A DNA stretch of 10,890 bases from JANMEX01 sp031423755 (lineage in GTDB: Bacteria > Pseudomonadota > Alphaproteobacteria > Rhizobiales > Rhizobiaceae): contig JANPGC010000122.1 in NCBI GenBank assembly GCA_031423755.1, positions 1 through 10,890 on the forward strand. Reading direction: 5' to 3'. Below the pieces are notes generated by a model. The model saw only the letters and a program-made list of their open reading frames with translations. It made no database searches and was not told the origin of the DNA. The position numbers were made by a program, and so were the translations under genes. Shown here one piece after another: positions 1 to 7,155 of the stretch; position 1 is the first letter of the stretch, and each line of letters opens with the position of its first letter.

Positions 1-932
1 GCATCGAGCGCCTGCCAGCTTTCGTCCGAGAATGGCTTGGTGATGCGTGGATGCTCGGATATGCGGTCGACCCGCATCTCGAAGCCGAACTCGACATTGG
101 CAAAGCTCGCCATGCCGGAAATGGGAGCCGCGTTGCGGAAATGCGGGGTGGCCGCCAGCGGCACATGGCTTTCGCCGGTGAGCAGGCCCGAGGTCGGGTC
201 GAAGCCGATCCAGCCGGCACCCGGCAGATAGACCTCGCACCAGGCATGCAGATCGGTGAAGTCGACCGCGGTCCCGGCCGGGCCATCGAGCGCCACCAGA
301 TCGGGCTTGAGCTGGATCAGATAGCCGGAGACGAAACGCGCGGCAATGCCGAGGTTGCGCAGGATCTGCACCAGCAGCCAGCTCGAATCCCGGCACGAGC
401 CCTTTTTCGCGGCCAGCGTCTCCTCCGGCGAAAACACGCCGGTCTCCATACGCACGATATAGGCGATCTCGCGCTGCAGCCGCGCATTGAGGTCGACGAC
501 GAAATTGACGGTGTTGGTCGCGCTGCGGTCGATGGTGTTCAGGAAGGCCGACAGCAGCGGCCCGGCCGGCTCGGGCGTGCGGTAAATGGTGAGATCGTCG
601 CGTATCTCTTCCGGGTACTCGAACGGAAATATCTCGGCCGACGGCTCGACGAAGAAATCGAACGGATTGTAGACCGTCATGTCAGCGACAAGATCGACCT
701 CGATCTTGAATTCCGTGACCGGATTGGGAAACACGTAACGCGCAAGCCAGTTGCCGTAGGGATCCTGCTGATAGTTGACGAAATGGTCGGCAGGACTGAT
801 CCTCAGCGAATGCGAAATGATCCGCGTCCGGCTGTGCGGGGCAGGGCGCAGCCTGATGGTCTGCGGCCCGAGAACGACGGGCCGGTCATACCGGTAATGC
901 GTGAGGTGGTGGAGCGCTGTTTGTATGGACAT
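1..932 (-). CDS. Transglutaminase-like protein, DUF2126 family (N-terminal 310 residues, partial)
   Basis: The gene starts with ATG at 932 and runs off the left edge. It is the first possible start: the frame upstream reads through codons with no ATG/GTG/TTG/CTG to an in-frame TGA. No strong ribosome binding site is visible. The opening (MSIQTALHHLTHYRYDRPV) and the block LGPQTIRLRPAPHSRT (about 21-36) are typical of the N-terminal beta-sandwich of transglutaminase-like proteins. The papain-like catalytic triad is present: Cys180 in KKGSCRDSSW, His229 in DLHAWCEVY and Asp245 in IGFDPTSG. The end (RISEHPRITKPFSDESWQ, about 290-307) resembles the linker of the large (about 1100 residue) transglutaminase/DUF2126 proteins, so most of the gene is probably outside. 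The domain call is firm from the triad; the physiological substrate is unknown (peptidase, amidase or peptide cross-linking are all possible). It is co-directional with the sugar permease gene 125 bases upstream but looks functionally unrelated to it. Confidence 0.88.
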   Translation of the reverse strand, partial: MSIQTALHHLTHYRYDRPVVLGPQTIRLRPAPHSRTRIISHSLRISPADHFVNYQQDPYGNWLARYVFPNPVTEFKIEVDLVADMTVYNPFDFFVEPSAEIFPFEYPEEIRDDLTIYRTPEPAGPLLSAFLNTIDRSATNTVNFVVDLNARLQREIAYIVRMETGVFSPEETLAAKKGSCRDSSWLLVQILRNLGIAARFVSGYLIQLKPDLVALDGPAGTAVDFTDLHAWCEVYLPGAGWIGFDPTSGLLTGESHVPLAATPHFRNAAPISGMASFANVEFGFEMRVDRISEHPRITKPFSDESWQALD

Positions 933-948
933 TGATCGTGTGGCCGCC

Positions 949-994
949 GTGACAGGAAGCCAAACCTGTCACACTTTTTGCAGTGCACAAAGTG
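949..994. repeat. Two abutting inverted repeats between permease and transglutaminase genes
   Basis: Two dyads share one base. The first has perfect 8-base arms GTGACAGG (949-956) and CCTGTCAC (965-972) around an 8-base spacer. The second has arms CACTTT (972-977) and AAAGTG (989-994), with three further pairs inside after one mismatch (979-981 with 985-987). Neither is followed by a convincing T-run on the minus strand, so a classical terminator for the gguB-like operon is not evident. On the plus strand the first dyad is followed by CACTTTTTG, but no plus-strand gene reads in. The dyads lie 17-62 bases upstream of the transglutaminase start, where an operator or attenuator could sit. The structure is directly visible; the role is inference. 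Confidence 0.45.
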
Positions 995-1057
995 ATTTTC
1001 TGGAGCGGCGGTCAGGTCGGCCTTTCACCCGCGCTTGACGAGCAGGCTCTCCGTAGC

Positions 1058-2278
1058 TCACCCCTTGTTCTTGTAATAAACATCCAGGAACACGGCGAGC
1101 AACAAAACCACGCCCTTGATCACCTGCTGCCAGTCAATCCCGACGCCCATGATGCCCATGCCATTGTTCATCACGCCCATGATGAAGGCGCCGATGACCA
1201 CGCCGGTGATCTTGCCGACGCCACCAGTCACTGCAGCGCCGCCGATGAAGCAGGCGGCGATGACATCGAGTTCAAGCCCCGAGCCGGCCTTCGGCTGCGC
1301 CGAGTTCAGGCGTGCGGCATAGACGAGGCCCGCCAGTGCTGCGAGCGCGCCCATGATGGCGAAGATGGCGATGGTGACCTTTTCGGTGTTGATGCCGGAG
1401 AGGCGCGCCGCCTTTTCGTTGCCGCCCATGGCATAGACACGGCGGCCGAAGGTCGTGCGCGTGGTGATGAACATGAACAGCGCCACGAGCGCGAACATGG
1501 TGATCAGCACGTTCGGCAACCCCTTGTGGTTGGCCATGATCCAGGAGAATCCGAGAAAGGCTATGGCGATGATGGTGTTGCGGCCATAGAAAAGCTGCAG
1601 TGGCTCTTCGGCCATGCCATGCTCTTCCTCGAGCTTGCGCGAGCGCCAGTTGGACAGGATGACCAGCGCTGTGACGACCGCGCCGACGACCAGGGCGAAC
1701 ATGTTAATGCCGGCTGGCGCCATGAAGGACAGGAAATCCGGCACGTAGCCATTGGATAGCGCCTGGAAACTGTCCGGGAACGGTCCGAGGTTGCGTCCCG
1801 AGAGCATGGCGATCATCAGGCCGCGGTAGATCAGCATGCCGGCAAGCGTGACGATGAAGGCCGGAATGCGGAACTTGGCGACAAACCAGCCCTGAAGTGC
1901 GCCGATTGCCGTACCGGCGATCAGGCAGATCAGCACAGCAGGCACGGTGCCCATGCGCCATTCGGCAGGCCAGAGCGGATTGTTGACCATCAGCACGCCT
2001 GCAATCGCCCCGATGAAACCGGAGAGGAAACCGACGGAGAGGTCAATGTGCCCTGCCACGATGATCAGCAGCATGCCGAGCGCCATGATGACGATGTAGC
2101 TGTTCTGCAGGATGATGTTGGTCATGTTCAGCGGCGTGAACAGGATGCGGTTGGTTGCCACCTGGAAGAAGATCATGATGGCAAGCAGCGACAGGAGCAG
2201 CGCATAGTCGCGGATGTTTGCCTTGATGAAGCGCATGATGTCGGGCTTCTCGGCAGTGTTTGCTGTGGTATCGCTCAT
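1058..2278 (-). CDS. gguB: Sugar ABC transporter permease, GguB-like (multiple monosaccharide type)
   Basis: This is the inner-membrane permease of a carbohydrate importer of the ribose/xylose class, expected to work with the adjacent ATPase and binding protein. It has 406 residues from the chosen ATG at 2278, which lies 2 bases after the ATPase stop codon. The sequence GGGAAGA, within the end of the ATPase gene, serves as ribosome binding site 6 bases before this ATG, implying translational coupling. A second in-frame ATG at 2293 would overlap the ATPase gene and contain that site, so it was not chosen. Hydrophobic segments occur at about 25-41, 60-75, 83-98, 112-128, 138-160, 190-208, 235-249, 256-272, 301-320, 338-370 and 387-401. 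The AGHIDLSVG motif (75-83) and the cytoplasmic loop AMGGNEKAARLSGIN (283-297) are hallmarks of the BPD_transp_2 family. The length and the tail (FLDVYYKNKG) fit GguB/XylH-type permeases. Confidence 0.92.
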   Translation of the reverse strand: MSDTTANTAEKPDIMRFIKANIRDYALLLSLLAIMIFFQVATNRILFTPLNMTNIILQNSYIVIMALGMLLIIVAGHIDLSVGFLSGFIGAIAGVLMVNNPLWPAEWRMGTVPAVLICLIAGTAIGALQGWFVAKFRIPAFIVTLAGMLIYRGLMIAMLSGRNLGPFPDSFQALSNGYVPDFLSFMAPAGINMFALVVGAVVTALVILSNWRSRKLEEEHGMAEEPLQLFYGRNTIIAIAFLGFSWIMANHKGLPNVLITMFALVALFMFITTRTTFGRRVYAMGGNEKAARLSGINTEKVTIAIFAIMGALAALAGLVYAARLNSAQPKAGSGLELDVIAACFIGGAAVTGGVGKITGVVIGAFIMGVMNNGMGIMGVGIDWQQVIKGVVLLLAVFLDVYYKNKG

Positions 2279-2280
2279 CG

Positions 2281-3810
2281 TCAGTCTTCCCATGATTTCA
2301 TGATGGCGCGCATGATCTTTTCCTGGCTCGCGTCCTTGGCCGGCATTTCGGCGATGAAGCGGCCCTCGTTCATGACGTATATCCGGTCTGAAATGCCGAG
2401 GAGTTCCGGCATTTCAGAGGAGATGACGATCACGGCTTTGCCTTGCGCGGCCAGTTCATTGATGATGCCGTAGATTTCATATTTTGCCCCGACGTCGATG
2501 CCACGCGTCGGTTCATCCAGGATCAGCACTTCCGGGCCGGAGAACAGCCACTTGGCAAGCACCACCTTCTGCTGATTGCCGCCGGACAGGTTCATCGTCG
2601 TCTGGAAAACGCCGGATGACCGGATCTTCAAATCCTTGCGATATTTGTTGGCCACCTTCAGTTCGCGCATTTCGTCAATGACAGCGCGCGACGAGACGCC
2701 CTCTAGGTTGGCCAGCGTCGTGTTGTGCTTGATATGGTCGATCAGCACCAGTCCATAGGTCTTGCGGTCCTCGGTCACGTAGGCAAGGCCCGCCTGCGTC
2801 GCCTTCGGTATCGAAGAGACATCGACCGGCTTGCCATGCATGAACACTTCGCCGGAAATCTTCTTCCCCCATGAGCGGCCGAACAGCGACATGGCAAATT
2901 CGGTGCGCCCGGCGCCCATCAGGCCGGCGATGCCGACGACCTCGCCTGCCCGGACATTCAGCGACACGTCCTTGATTACATGCCGGTCTGAATGCTGTGG
3001 GTGATAGACATTCCAGTTCTTGACCGCGAGCACGGGTTCGCCGATCGTCACAGAGCGTGGTGGATAGCGGTCGGTGATATCGCGGCCAACCATCGCCTTG
3101 ATGATGCGGTCCTCGTCGACGGTCCCGTCCTTCACGTCCAGCGTATCAACCGTCTTGCCATCGCGGATGACGGTGATGCGGTCGGCAACCTCGACAACCT
3201 CATTAAGCTTGTGCGTGATCAGGATTGAGGAAATGCCCTGCGCCTTGAATCCGCGCAACAGGTCGAGAAGCGCAGCGGAATCCTTCTCGTTGAGCGAGGA
3301 GGTCGGCTCGTCGAGGATCAGCAGCTTGACCTTCTTGTTCAGCGCCTTGGCAATTTCAACCAGCTGCTGCTTGCCGGTGCCAATGTTGGTGATGAGCGTG
3401 TTCGGGTGCTCTCTCAGGCCGACTTTTTCCAGAAGCTTGCGGGTCTTGGCGAAGGCCTCGAACCAGTTGATCACGCCGTTCTTTGCGGTCTCCTGGCCAA
3501 GGAAAATGTTCTCGGCAATCGACAGCAGGGGGACAAGCGCCAGTTCCTGGTGGATGATGATGATGCCGATGTCTTCGGAATCGGAAATCGTCCGGAAGGC
3601 GCGGTCCTTGCCTTCAAAGCGGATAACGCCGTCGTAGCTCCCGACAGGATACACGCCGGACAAAACCTTCATCAACGTCGATTTTCCAGCGCCGTTTTCG
3701 CCGACGACGCCGTGGATTTCGGCGGGCATCACGGTGAGCTTGACATCCGTCAACGCTTTCACGCCCGGAAACGTCTTGGTGATGCCCTGCATCTCAAGGA
3801 TGGGCTGCAT
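2281..3810 (-). CDS. gguA: Sugar ABC transporter ATP-binding protein, GguA-like (tandem ATPase)
   Basis: This cytoplasmic ATPase of the carbohydrate importer has 509 residues with two fused nucleotide-binding domains, the standard build for this class. Domain 1 has Walker A GENGAGKST (37-45), a Q-loop near Gln88, a divergent signature NIGTGKQQ (142-149), Walker B LLILDEPT (163-170) and switch His200. Domain 2 has a degenerate Walker A GLMGAGRTE (296-304, no Lys), a canonical signature LSGGNQQ (408-414) and Walker B LILDEPT (429-435). A hydrolysis-defective second site is normal for sugar importers of this class. The ATG at 3810 was chosen because MQPILEMQGITKTFPGV is the family's usual N-terminus and GGGAGG lies 12 bases upstream; the frame is open for 36 more codons upstream, but those run through the hairpin region. 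It is downstream of the binding-protein gene across a 117-base gap and coupled to the permease gene. Confidence 0.94.
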   Translation of the reverse strand: MQPILEMQGITKTFPGVKALTDVKLTVMPAEIHGVVGENGAGKSTLMKVLSGVYPVGSYDGVIRFEGKDRAFRTISDSEDIGIIIIHQELALVPLLSIAENIFLGQETAKNGVINWFEAFAKTRKLLEKVGLREHPNTLITNIGTGKQQLVEIAKALNKKVKLLILDEPTSSLNEKDSAALLDLLRGFKAQGISSILITHKLNEVVEVADRITVIRDGKTVDTLDVKDGTVDEDRIIKAMVGRDITDRYPPRSVTIGEPVLAVKNWNVYHPQHSDRHVIKDVSLNVRAGEVVGIAGLMGAGRTEFAMSLFGRSWGKKISGEVFMHGKPVDVSSIPKATQAGLAYVTEDRKTYGLVLIDHIKHNTTLANLEGVSSRAVIDEMRELKVANKYRKDLKIRSSGVFQTTMNLSGGNQQKVVLAKWLFSGPEVLILDEPTRGIDVGAKYEIYGIINELAAQGKAVIVISSEMPELLGISDRIYVMNEGRFIAEMPAKDASQEKIMRAIMKSWED

Positions 3811-3877
3811 GGTTCCGCCGCGCCTCCCTGCGCCCGGAAGCCGGATTGTCTCCGGCAACGCTTCCAACAGTAGGCCA

Positions 3878-3911
3878 TAAAACAGGTCCCGCAAGCAAGC
3901 TCGCGGGACCC
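3878..3911 (-). terminator. Strong hairpin with short U-run between chvE and gguA (probable partial terminator)
   Basis: Read on the minus strand, GGUCCCGCGAG (3910-3900) pairs with CUUGCGGGACC (3895-3885), 11 pairs including one G-U, closed by the four bases CUUG, a known stable tetraloop. It is followed by UGUUUUAU (3884-3877), a short imperfect U-run. It begins 17 bases after the chvE stop codon and precedes the ATPase start by 75 bases. The position suits a leaky terminator or mRNA 3' stabiliser that would keep the binding protein more abundant than the ATPase and permease, a common arrangement in binding-protein-dependent transport operons. The structure is seen directly; the partial read-through is inferred because no separate promoter for gguA is obvious. 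Confidence 0.7.
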
Positions 3912-3927
3912 CTTCCAAGCAAGAATC

Positions 3928-4995
3928 TTACTTCAATTCATCGGCCTTGATGTAGCCGGAGTCGACCAGCATCTTGGTGATGTCGTCCTTGCCCACCGAA
4001 TATGGCGTCAGCAGGTAAGAGGGAACGACCTTGACTTCATTGTTGTAGGTCTTCGTGTCATTGATTTCAGGCTCTTTGCCCTGCATCACGGTATCGACCA
4101 TCTTGGCAGTCACCTTGGCCAGTTCGCGCGTGTCCTTGAACACGGTCGAATACTGCTCGCCTGACATCATAGACTTGACGGAAGCAACTTCCGCATCCTG
4201 ACCGGTCACAATCGGCATTTCCGGGCCGGGGCCATAGCCAACGCCCTTCAACGAGGAAATGATGCCGCGTGACAGGCCGTCATACGGAGACAGAACGCCG
4301 TTCACCTTCTTGTCGGTGTAGTTTGCCGACAAAAGGTTGTCCATGCGCGCCTGGGCGGTCGGGCCGTCCCAGCGCAGCGTGCCAACCTTGTCCATGCCCA
4401 TCTGGCCGGACACGATGACAATCTCGCCCGAATCGATCATGGGCTGCAGGACCGACATTGCGCCGTCGTAGAAATAGAAGGCATTCGTGTCGTCCGGCGA
4501 ACCGCCGAAGAGTTCGACATTCCACGGCTTCACGCTTGGAAACCGCTCCTTGAGCCCCGCTACAAGCGACTGGGCCTGCAACACACCGACTCCGAAATTG
4601 TCGAAAGTCGTGTAGTAATCGACATCAGGCGTCTTGGTGATCAGGCGATCATAAGAGAACACCTTGGCGCCGGACTCGTGCGCCTTCTTGAGAACGTCCG
4701 TCAACGTCGTGCCGTCAATTGACGCAATGACCAGCGCCTTGGCACCCTTGGTCAGCATGTTTTCAATCTGTGACAATTGCGCAGGAATGTCGTCTTCAGC
4801 GAATTGCAGGTCAACGGTGTAGCCCATGTCAGTGAAGAGCTTGGTCATCGTCTCGCCGTCTGAAATCCAGCGTGTCGATGACTTGTTCGGCATCGCCACG
4901 CCGATCGTGCCCTTGTCCTGCGCCAACGCGAAGGTTGACGAAAGCGCCATGGCAGTGGCGGCAGCCAGAATGCCAAAGTTTCTGCGGTTAATCAT
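3928..4995 (-). CDS. chvE: ChvE-like periplasmic multiple monosaccharide-binding protein
   Basis: This is the periplasmic substrate-binding protein of the importer. The ATG at 4995 has an excellent ribosome binding site (GGGAGG, 6 bases upstream) and gives 355 residues; the open frame upstream to 5055 lacks these features. The N-terminus MINRRNFGILAAATAMALSS is a signal peptide, with likely cleavage after FALA (residue 25), leaving QDKGTIGVAMP, the usual ChvE mature start. Blocks such as MPNKSSTRWISDG, DLQFAEDDIPAQLSQIENM, VIASIDGTTL, ELFGGSPDDTNAF, GQMGMDKVGTLRWD, LSPYDGLS, GQDAEV and NDTKTYNNEVKVVPSYLL match Agrobacterium ChvE closely as remembered. ChvE binds several aldoses (galactose, glucose, arabinose, xylose, fucose) and in Agrobacterium also feeds sugar signals to VirA. 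The catabolic genes nearby point to L-arabinose as a major substrate here, but the sequence alone does not settle specificity. Confidence 0.93.
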   Translation of the reverse strand: MINRRNFGILAAATAMALSSTFALAQDKGTIGVAMPNKSSTRWISDGETMTKLFTDMGYTVDLQFAEDDIPAQLSQIENMLTKGAKALVIASIDGTTLTDVLKKAHESGAKVFSYDRLITKTPDVDYYTTFDNFGVGVLQAQSLVAGLKERFPSVKPWNVELFGGSPDDTNAFYFYDGAMSVLQPMIDSGEIVIVSGQMGMDKVGTLRWDGPTAQARMDNLLSANYTDKKVNGVLSPYDGLSRGIISSLKGVGYGPGPEMPIVTGQDAEVASVKSMMSGEQYSTVFKDTRELAKVTAKMVDTVMQGKEPEINDTKTYNNEVKVVPSYLLTPYSVGKDDITKMLVDSGYIKADELK

Positions 4996-5232
4996 GTAGT
5001 CCTCCCTTGTGACAACACCGGCAGATTTGGCCATATCCGATACATGGATTGCCATTTCACCCAGCTTCTATGTCGCCGAATTGATGTGTACCCCACCTGC
5101 AGCCGAAGTTTCTGCTCCGGCACCGTCGCAGGTAGCGTTTTGAGACGTTGGTAGAATTTGGTATAACTGTCAAATGCAAAATTTCCCCGTTAATATGTGA
5201 ATATTGGTATGTTGATAGAGCAGGATTCAGAT
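4996..5232. promoter_or_regulatory. Divergent control region chvE <-> gbpR
   Basis: This 237-base gap without a convincing gene separates the divergent chvE and LysR-type genes, the usual place for a LysR-type operator. The half nearest gbpR (about 5135-5220) is AT-rich. It carries three direct copies of TTGGTA (5148-5153, 5158-5163, 5204-5209), the first two exactly 10 bases apart, and a dyad ATTTG-N10-CAAAT (5156-5175). An inverted pair ACCTGC (5095-5100) and GCAGGT (5128-5133) lies on the chvE side. The chvE promoter was not resolved: a TTGACA occurs on the minus strand (5173-5168) but no good -10 lies at the right distance, as might be expected of an activator-dependent promoter. In Agrobacterium GbpR controls chvE in response to sugars; the specific sites here are inference. 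Confidence 0.6.
5140..5167 (+). promoter_or_regulatory. Candidate sigma70-type promoter for the gbpR-like gene
   Basis: TTGAGA (5140-5145) and TATAAC (5162-5167) are separated by 16 bases and would start transcription near 5174, giving a leader of about 60 bases before the chosen gbpR start. The dyad ATTTG-N10-CAAAT (5156-5175) covers the -10 element, which would suit autorepression by the LysR-type product. Motif match only. Confidence 0.4.
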
Positions 5233-6222
5233 ATGAAAAGATTGCCGGAAACTTCAGCCACACCGATTGATGCCACAGAGGACGAGGACCAGCTCGCCCG
5301 GACGGGCATTCGCATTCCACACTTGAAACTCATCGTCTCGCTCGACGATTATGGTCAGATCAGCGCAGCAGCATCGGTTCTGAACATGTCACAGCCGGCG
5401 GCCTCGCGCATGCTGTCAGAGATCGAAGCCATTCTGGACGCTCCGCTCTGCGTGCGGCTGCCAAGGGGTATTGCGCTCACCCCTCACGGCAAGGCGCTCG
5501 CCCGAAGGTCGAGAACCATCTTGCTTGAATTGCGCGAGGCAGGCCGAGAAATCACGGATCTCAAGAACGGTACGGGCGGCTCTGTTCACCTTGGCGCTGT
5601 GACCGCGCCCGCTGTTCAGATTGTCATTCCGGTCATCCGGCAGATCCGGGAGCAATACCCGCGCATCAAGATCAATGTGCAAGTGGAAACCAGCAACATC
5701 CTTGCCAAGGATCTTCTTGGCTCGCGGCATGACTTCATCATCGCCCGCATTCCTGATGATCTCAATCCGCGCCAGTTCTCGAGCCGGGAAATCGGCATCG
5801 AAAAGGCCTGCCTGATTGTGCGGCGGGATCATCCGCTGGCTGCGCGCGAACGCGTTGCGCTTGAAGAGCTGAACGCCTTTGAGTGGGTTTTCCAACCCGA
5901 CGGCTCGCTTCTCAACCGGACGGTGGAGAAGCTCTTCCTGTCGCGCTCCGTGCCTTTGCCGGAGCGCATTGTCAACACCTCTTCCATGCTGATGACGATG
6001 ATGATGGTTCAGGAGTCCAACGCCATTTCGCCGATAGCCTTTGAAGTCGCGAAGCGCTTTGCGCGTCAGCACGGCGACGGTCCTCTGTCGATCCTCAACC
6101 TCGGCTATGACATCAACGTCCAGCCATTCAGTCTGATCACAGTGCGGGATCGCCCGCTTTCCCCGGCGGCGATGACACTCTACGAGCACATCGTCCGGGA
6201 GGTCGAAAGACAGAATCTCTGA
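5233..6222 (+). CDS. gbpR: LysR-type regulator, GbpR-like
   Basis: This is a LysR-family transcription factor divergent from chvE, the position of GbpR (galactose-binding protein regulator) in Agrobacterium. The winged helix-turn-helix lies at about 30-90: HLKLIVSLDDYGQISAAASVLNMSQ, then SRMLSEIEAILDAPL and RGIALTPHGKAL. The effector-binding domain follows from about 115 to the end (SVHLGAVTAPAVQIVIPVI, DFIIARIPDD, NAFEWVFQPDGSLLNRTVEK). The ATG at 5233 (329 residues) was chosen because AGGA lies 7 bases upstream; GTG 5197, ATG 5209 and TTG 5212 are in frame but lack such a site. About 28 residues precede the HTH, longer than in most LysR proteins. The effector is probably a sugar or sugar acid bound directly. 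Its stop codon is only 3 bases from the stop of the convergent dehydratase gene. Family is certain; the GbpR assignment rests on context and remembered similarity. Confidence 0.87.
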   Translation: MKRLPETSATPIDATEDEDQLARTGIRIPHLKLIVSLDDYGQISAAASVLNMSQPAASRMLSEIEAILDAPLCVRLPRGIALTPHGKALARRSRTILLELREAGREITDLKNGTGGSVHLGAVTAPAVQIVIPVIRQIREQYPRIKINVQVETSNILAKDLLGSRHDFIIARIPDDLNPRQFSSREIGIEKACLIVRRDHPLAARERVALEELNAFEWVFQPDGSLLNRTVEKLFLSRSVPLPERIVNTSSMLMTMMMVQESNAISPIAFEVAKRFARQHGDGPLSILNLGYDINVQPFSLITVRDRPLSPAAMTLYEHIVREVERQNL

Positions 6223-6225
6223 CGT

Positions 6226-7146
6226 CTATTTGCCCCAGCGCAGCACCAGCGGGTCAAGTTCGCGCAGGAGATCAAGCAGCTCCGCCGCAGTGTCCGGATG
6301 CACCGGCTTTGTCGGATGGCGTACAAAATCAGATTTGATGACGCCGCCTGCCTTCATGGCAATTTTCGCCGATCGCCAGCCGCACTGGCGGTTCTCGAAA
6401 TTGATCGCCGGCAAAATTCGCCGGTAGCCTTCCTTGGCGGCATCCTTGCGGCCCTCGCGGAAATCAACAATCACCGGGCGTATCAAGTCGCAGATCATGC
6501 CGGAGGTCATCGAACCGGTCGCTCCGGCGTTCAGGTCCGCCATCAGCGTGATGCCTTCCTCGCCGTCGAACGGGCCTTCGATGAGGTCGCCGCCCTCTGC
6601 AATGAGACCGCGCAGCTTGGCCGCTGTTTGCGGTGTTTCTATCTTGAAATAGCGCAGCTCCGGCACTTCCCGCGCCATGCGCACAATCTGCGGCACAGTG
6701 AGTTGCACGCCGGACAGAGGCGCATCCTGTAGCATGATCGGAATGCCACCAGCCTTGCCGACGCGCTGGAAATGCTCGATCACCGAATTTTCATCAGCCC
6801 GCAACCCGGTGCCGTGGTAGGGCGGCATCATCATCAGCATCGCCGCGCCGAGTGAAGCCGCCAGTTTCGCGCGGGCTTCGACAATCTGCGTCGAGAAGTG
6901 CGAGACTGTAACAATCATCGGCACGCGCCCGGCGACATGGGTGAGGCAAAGCCGGGTCAACACTTCGCGCTCGTCGTCCGAGAGCAGGAACTGTTCGGAA
7001 AAGTTGGCAAGAATGCATATGCCGTCAACACCCTGGTCAATCAGCAGATCAAGCACACGTTTCATGCCTTCAAGATCAAGACTTCCATCATCGTTGAATG
7101 GTGTCGGAGCGACCGGCCAGATGCCGGTATAGGGGCGGTTTGTCAT
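6226..7146 (-). CDS. araD: L-2-keto-3-deoxyarabonate dehydratase (DHDPS/NAL superfamily)
   Basis: This cytoplasmic enzyme is expected to convert L-2-keto-3-deoxyarabonate to 2-oxoglutarate semialdehyde (EC 4.2.1.43). It has 306 residues, usual for a TIM-barrel class I enzyme. The Schiff-base lysine is Lys168 in LRYFKIETP. Instead of the GTTGE phosphate/carboxylate loop of dihydrodipicolinate synthase it has CILANFSEQF (44-53), and at the place of the catalytic tyrosine motif it has LQDAPLSG (139-146). These substitutions, and DLIEGPFDGEEGITLMADL, match the Azospirillum brasilense L-KDA dehydratase as remembered, and argue against lysine biosynthesis. The symbol follows Azospirillum usage and is not ribulose-phosphate epimerase AraD. 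The start ATG 7146 is 9 bases after the upstream gene's stop; the ribosome binding site GAGG overlaps that TGA stop, implying translational coupling. Related sugar-acid aldolases/dehydratases of the same superfamily remain an alternative. Confidence 0.87.
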   Translation of the reverse strand: MTNRPYTGIWPVAPTPFNDDGSLDLEGMKRVLDLLIDQGVDGICILANFSEQFLLSDDEREVLTRLCLTHVAGRVPMIVTVSHFSTQIVEARAKLAASLGAAMLMMMPPYHGTGLRADENSVIEHFQRVGKAGGIPIMLQDAPLSGVQLTVPQIVRMAREVPELRYFKIETPQTAAKLRGLIAEGGDLIEGPFDGEEGITLMADLNAGATGSMTSGMICDLIRPVIVDFREGRKDAAKEGYRRILPAINFENRQCGWRSAKIAMKAGGVIKSDFVRHPTKPVHPDTAAELLDLLRELDPLVLRWGK

Positions 7147-7155
7147 CTTTTGGCC

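Noticed and set aside
51..935. Long plus-strand open frame of 294 codons
   Set aside because: It is the antisense shadow of the transglutaminase-like gene; its translation is Arg/Asp/Gly-rich with no family features, while the minus strand shows the full catalytic triad.
983..1759. Plus-strand open frame of 258 codons, rich in His and Asp
   Set aside because: It lies opposite the permease gene; the composition is what results from reading hydrophobic codons backwards, and there is no ribosome binding site or recognisable domain.
4996..5055. Upstream extension of the ChvE-like protein by 20 residues
   Set aside because: The internal ATG at 4995 has a strong ribosome binding site and is followed directly by a signal peptide; an extension would bury the signal peptide.
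5057..5320. Minus-strand open frame of 87 codons across the chvE-gbpR gap
   Set aside because: It overlaps the gbpR start and the regulatory region, has no recognisable domain, and no supported start site.
5416..6189. Minus-strand open frame of 257 codons within the LysR gene
   Set aside because: Antisense shadow; the plus strand has a clear LysR domain arrangement.
6226..7146. Dihydrodipicolinate synthase (lysine biosynthesis) for the DapA-family gene
   Set aside because: It lacks the GTTGE-type loop and the catalytic tyrosine motif, and its neighbours are sugar-acid enzymes.
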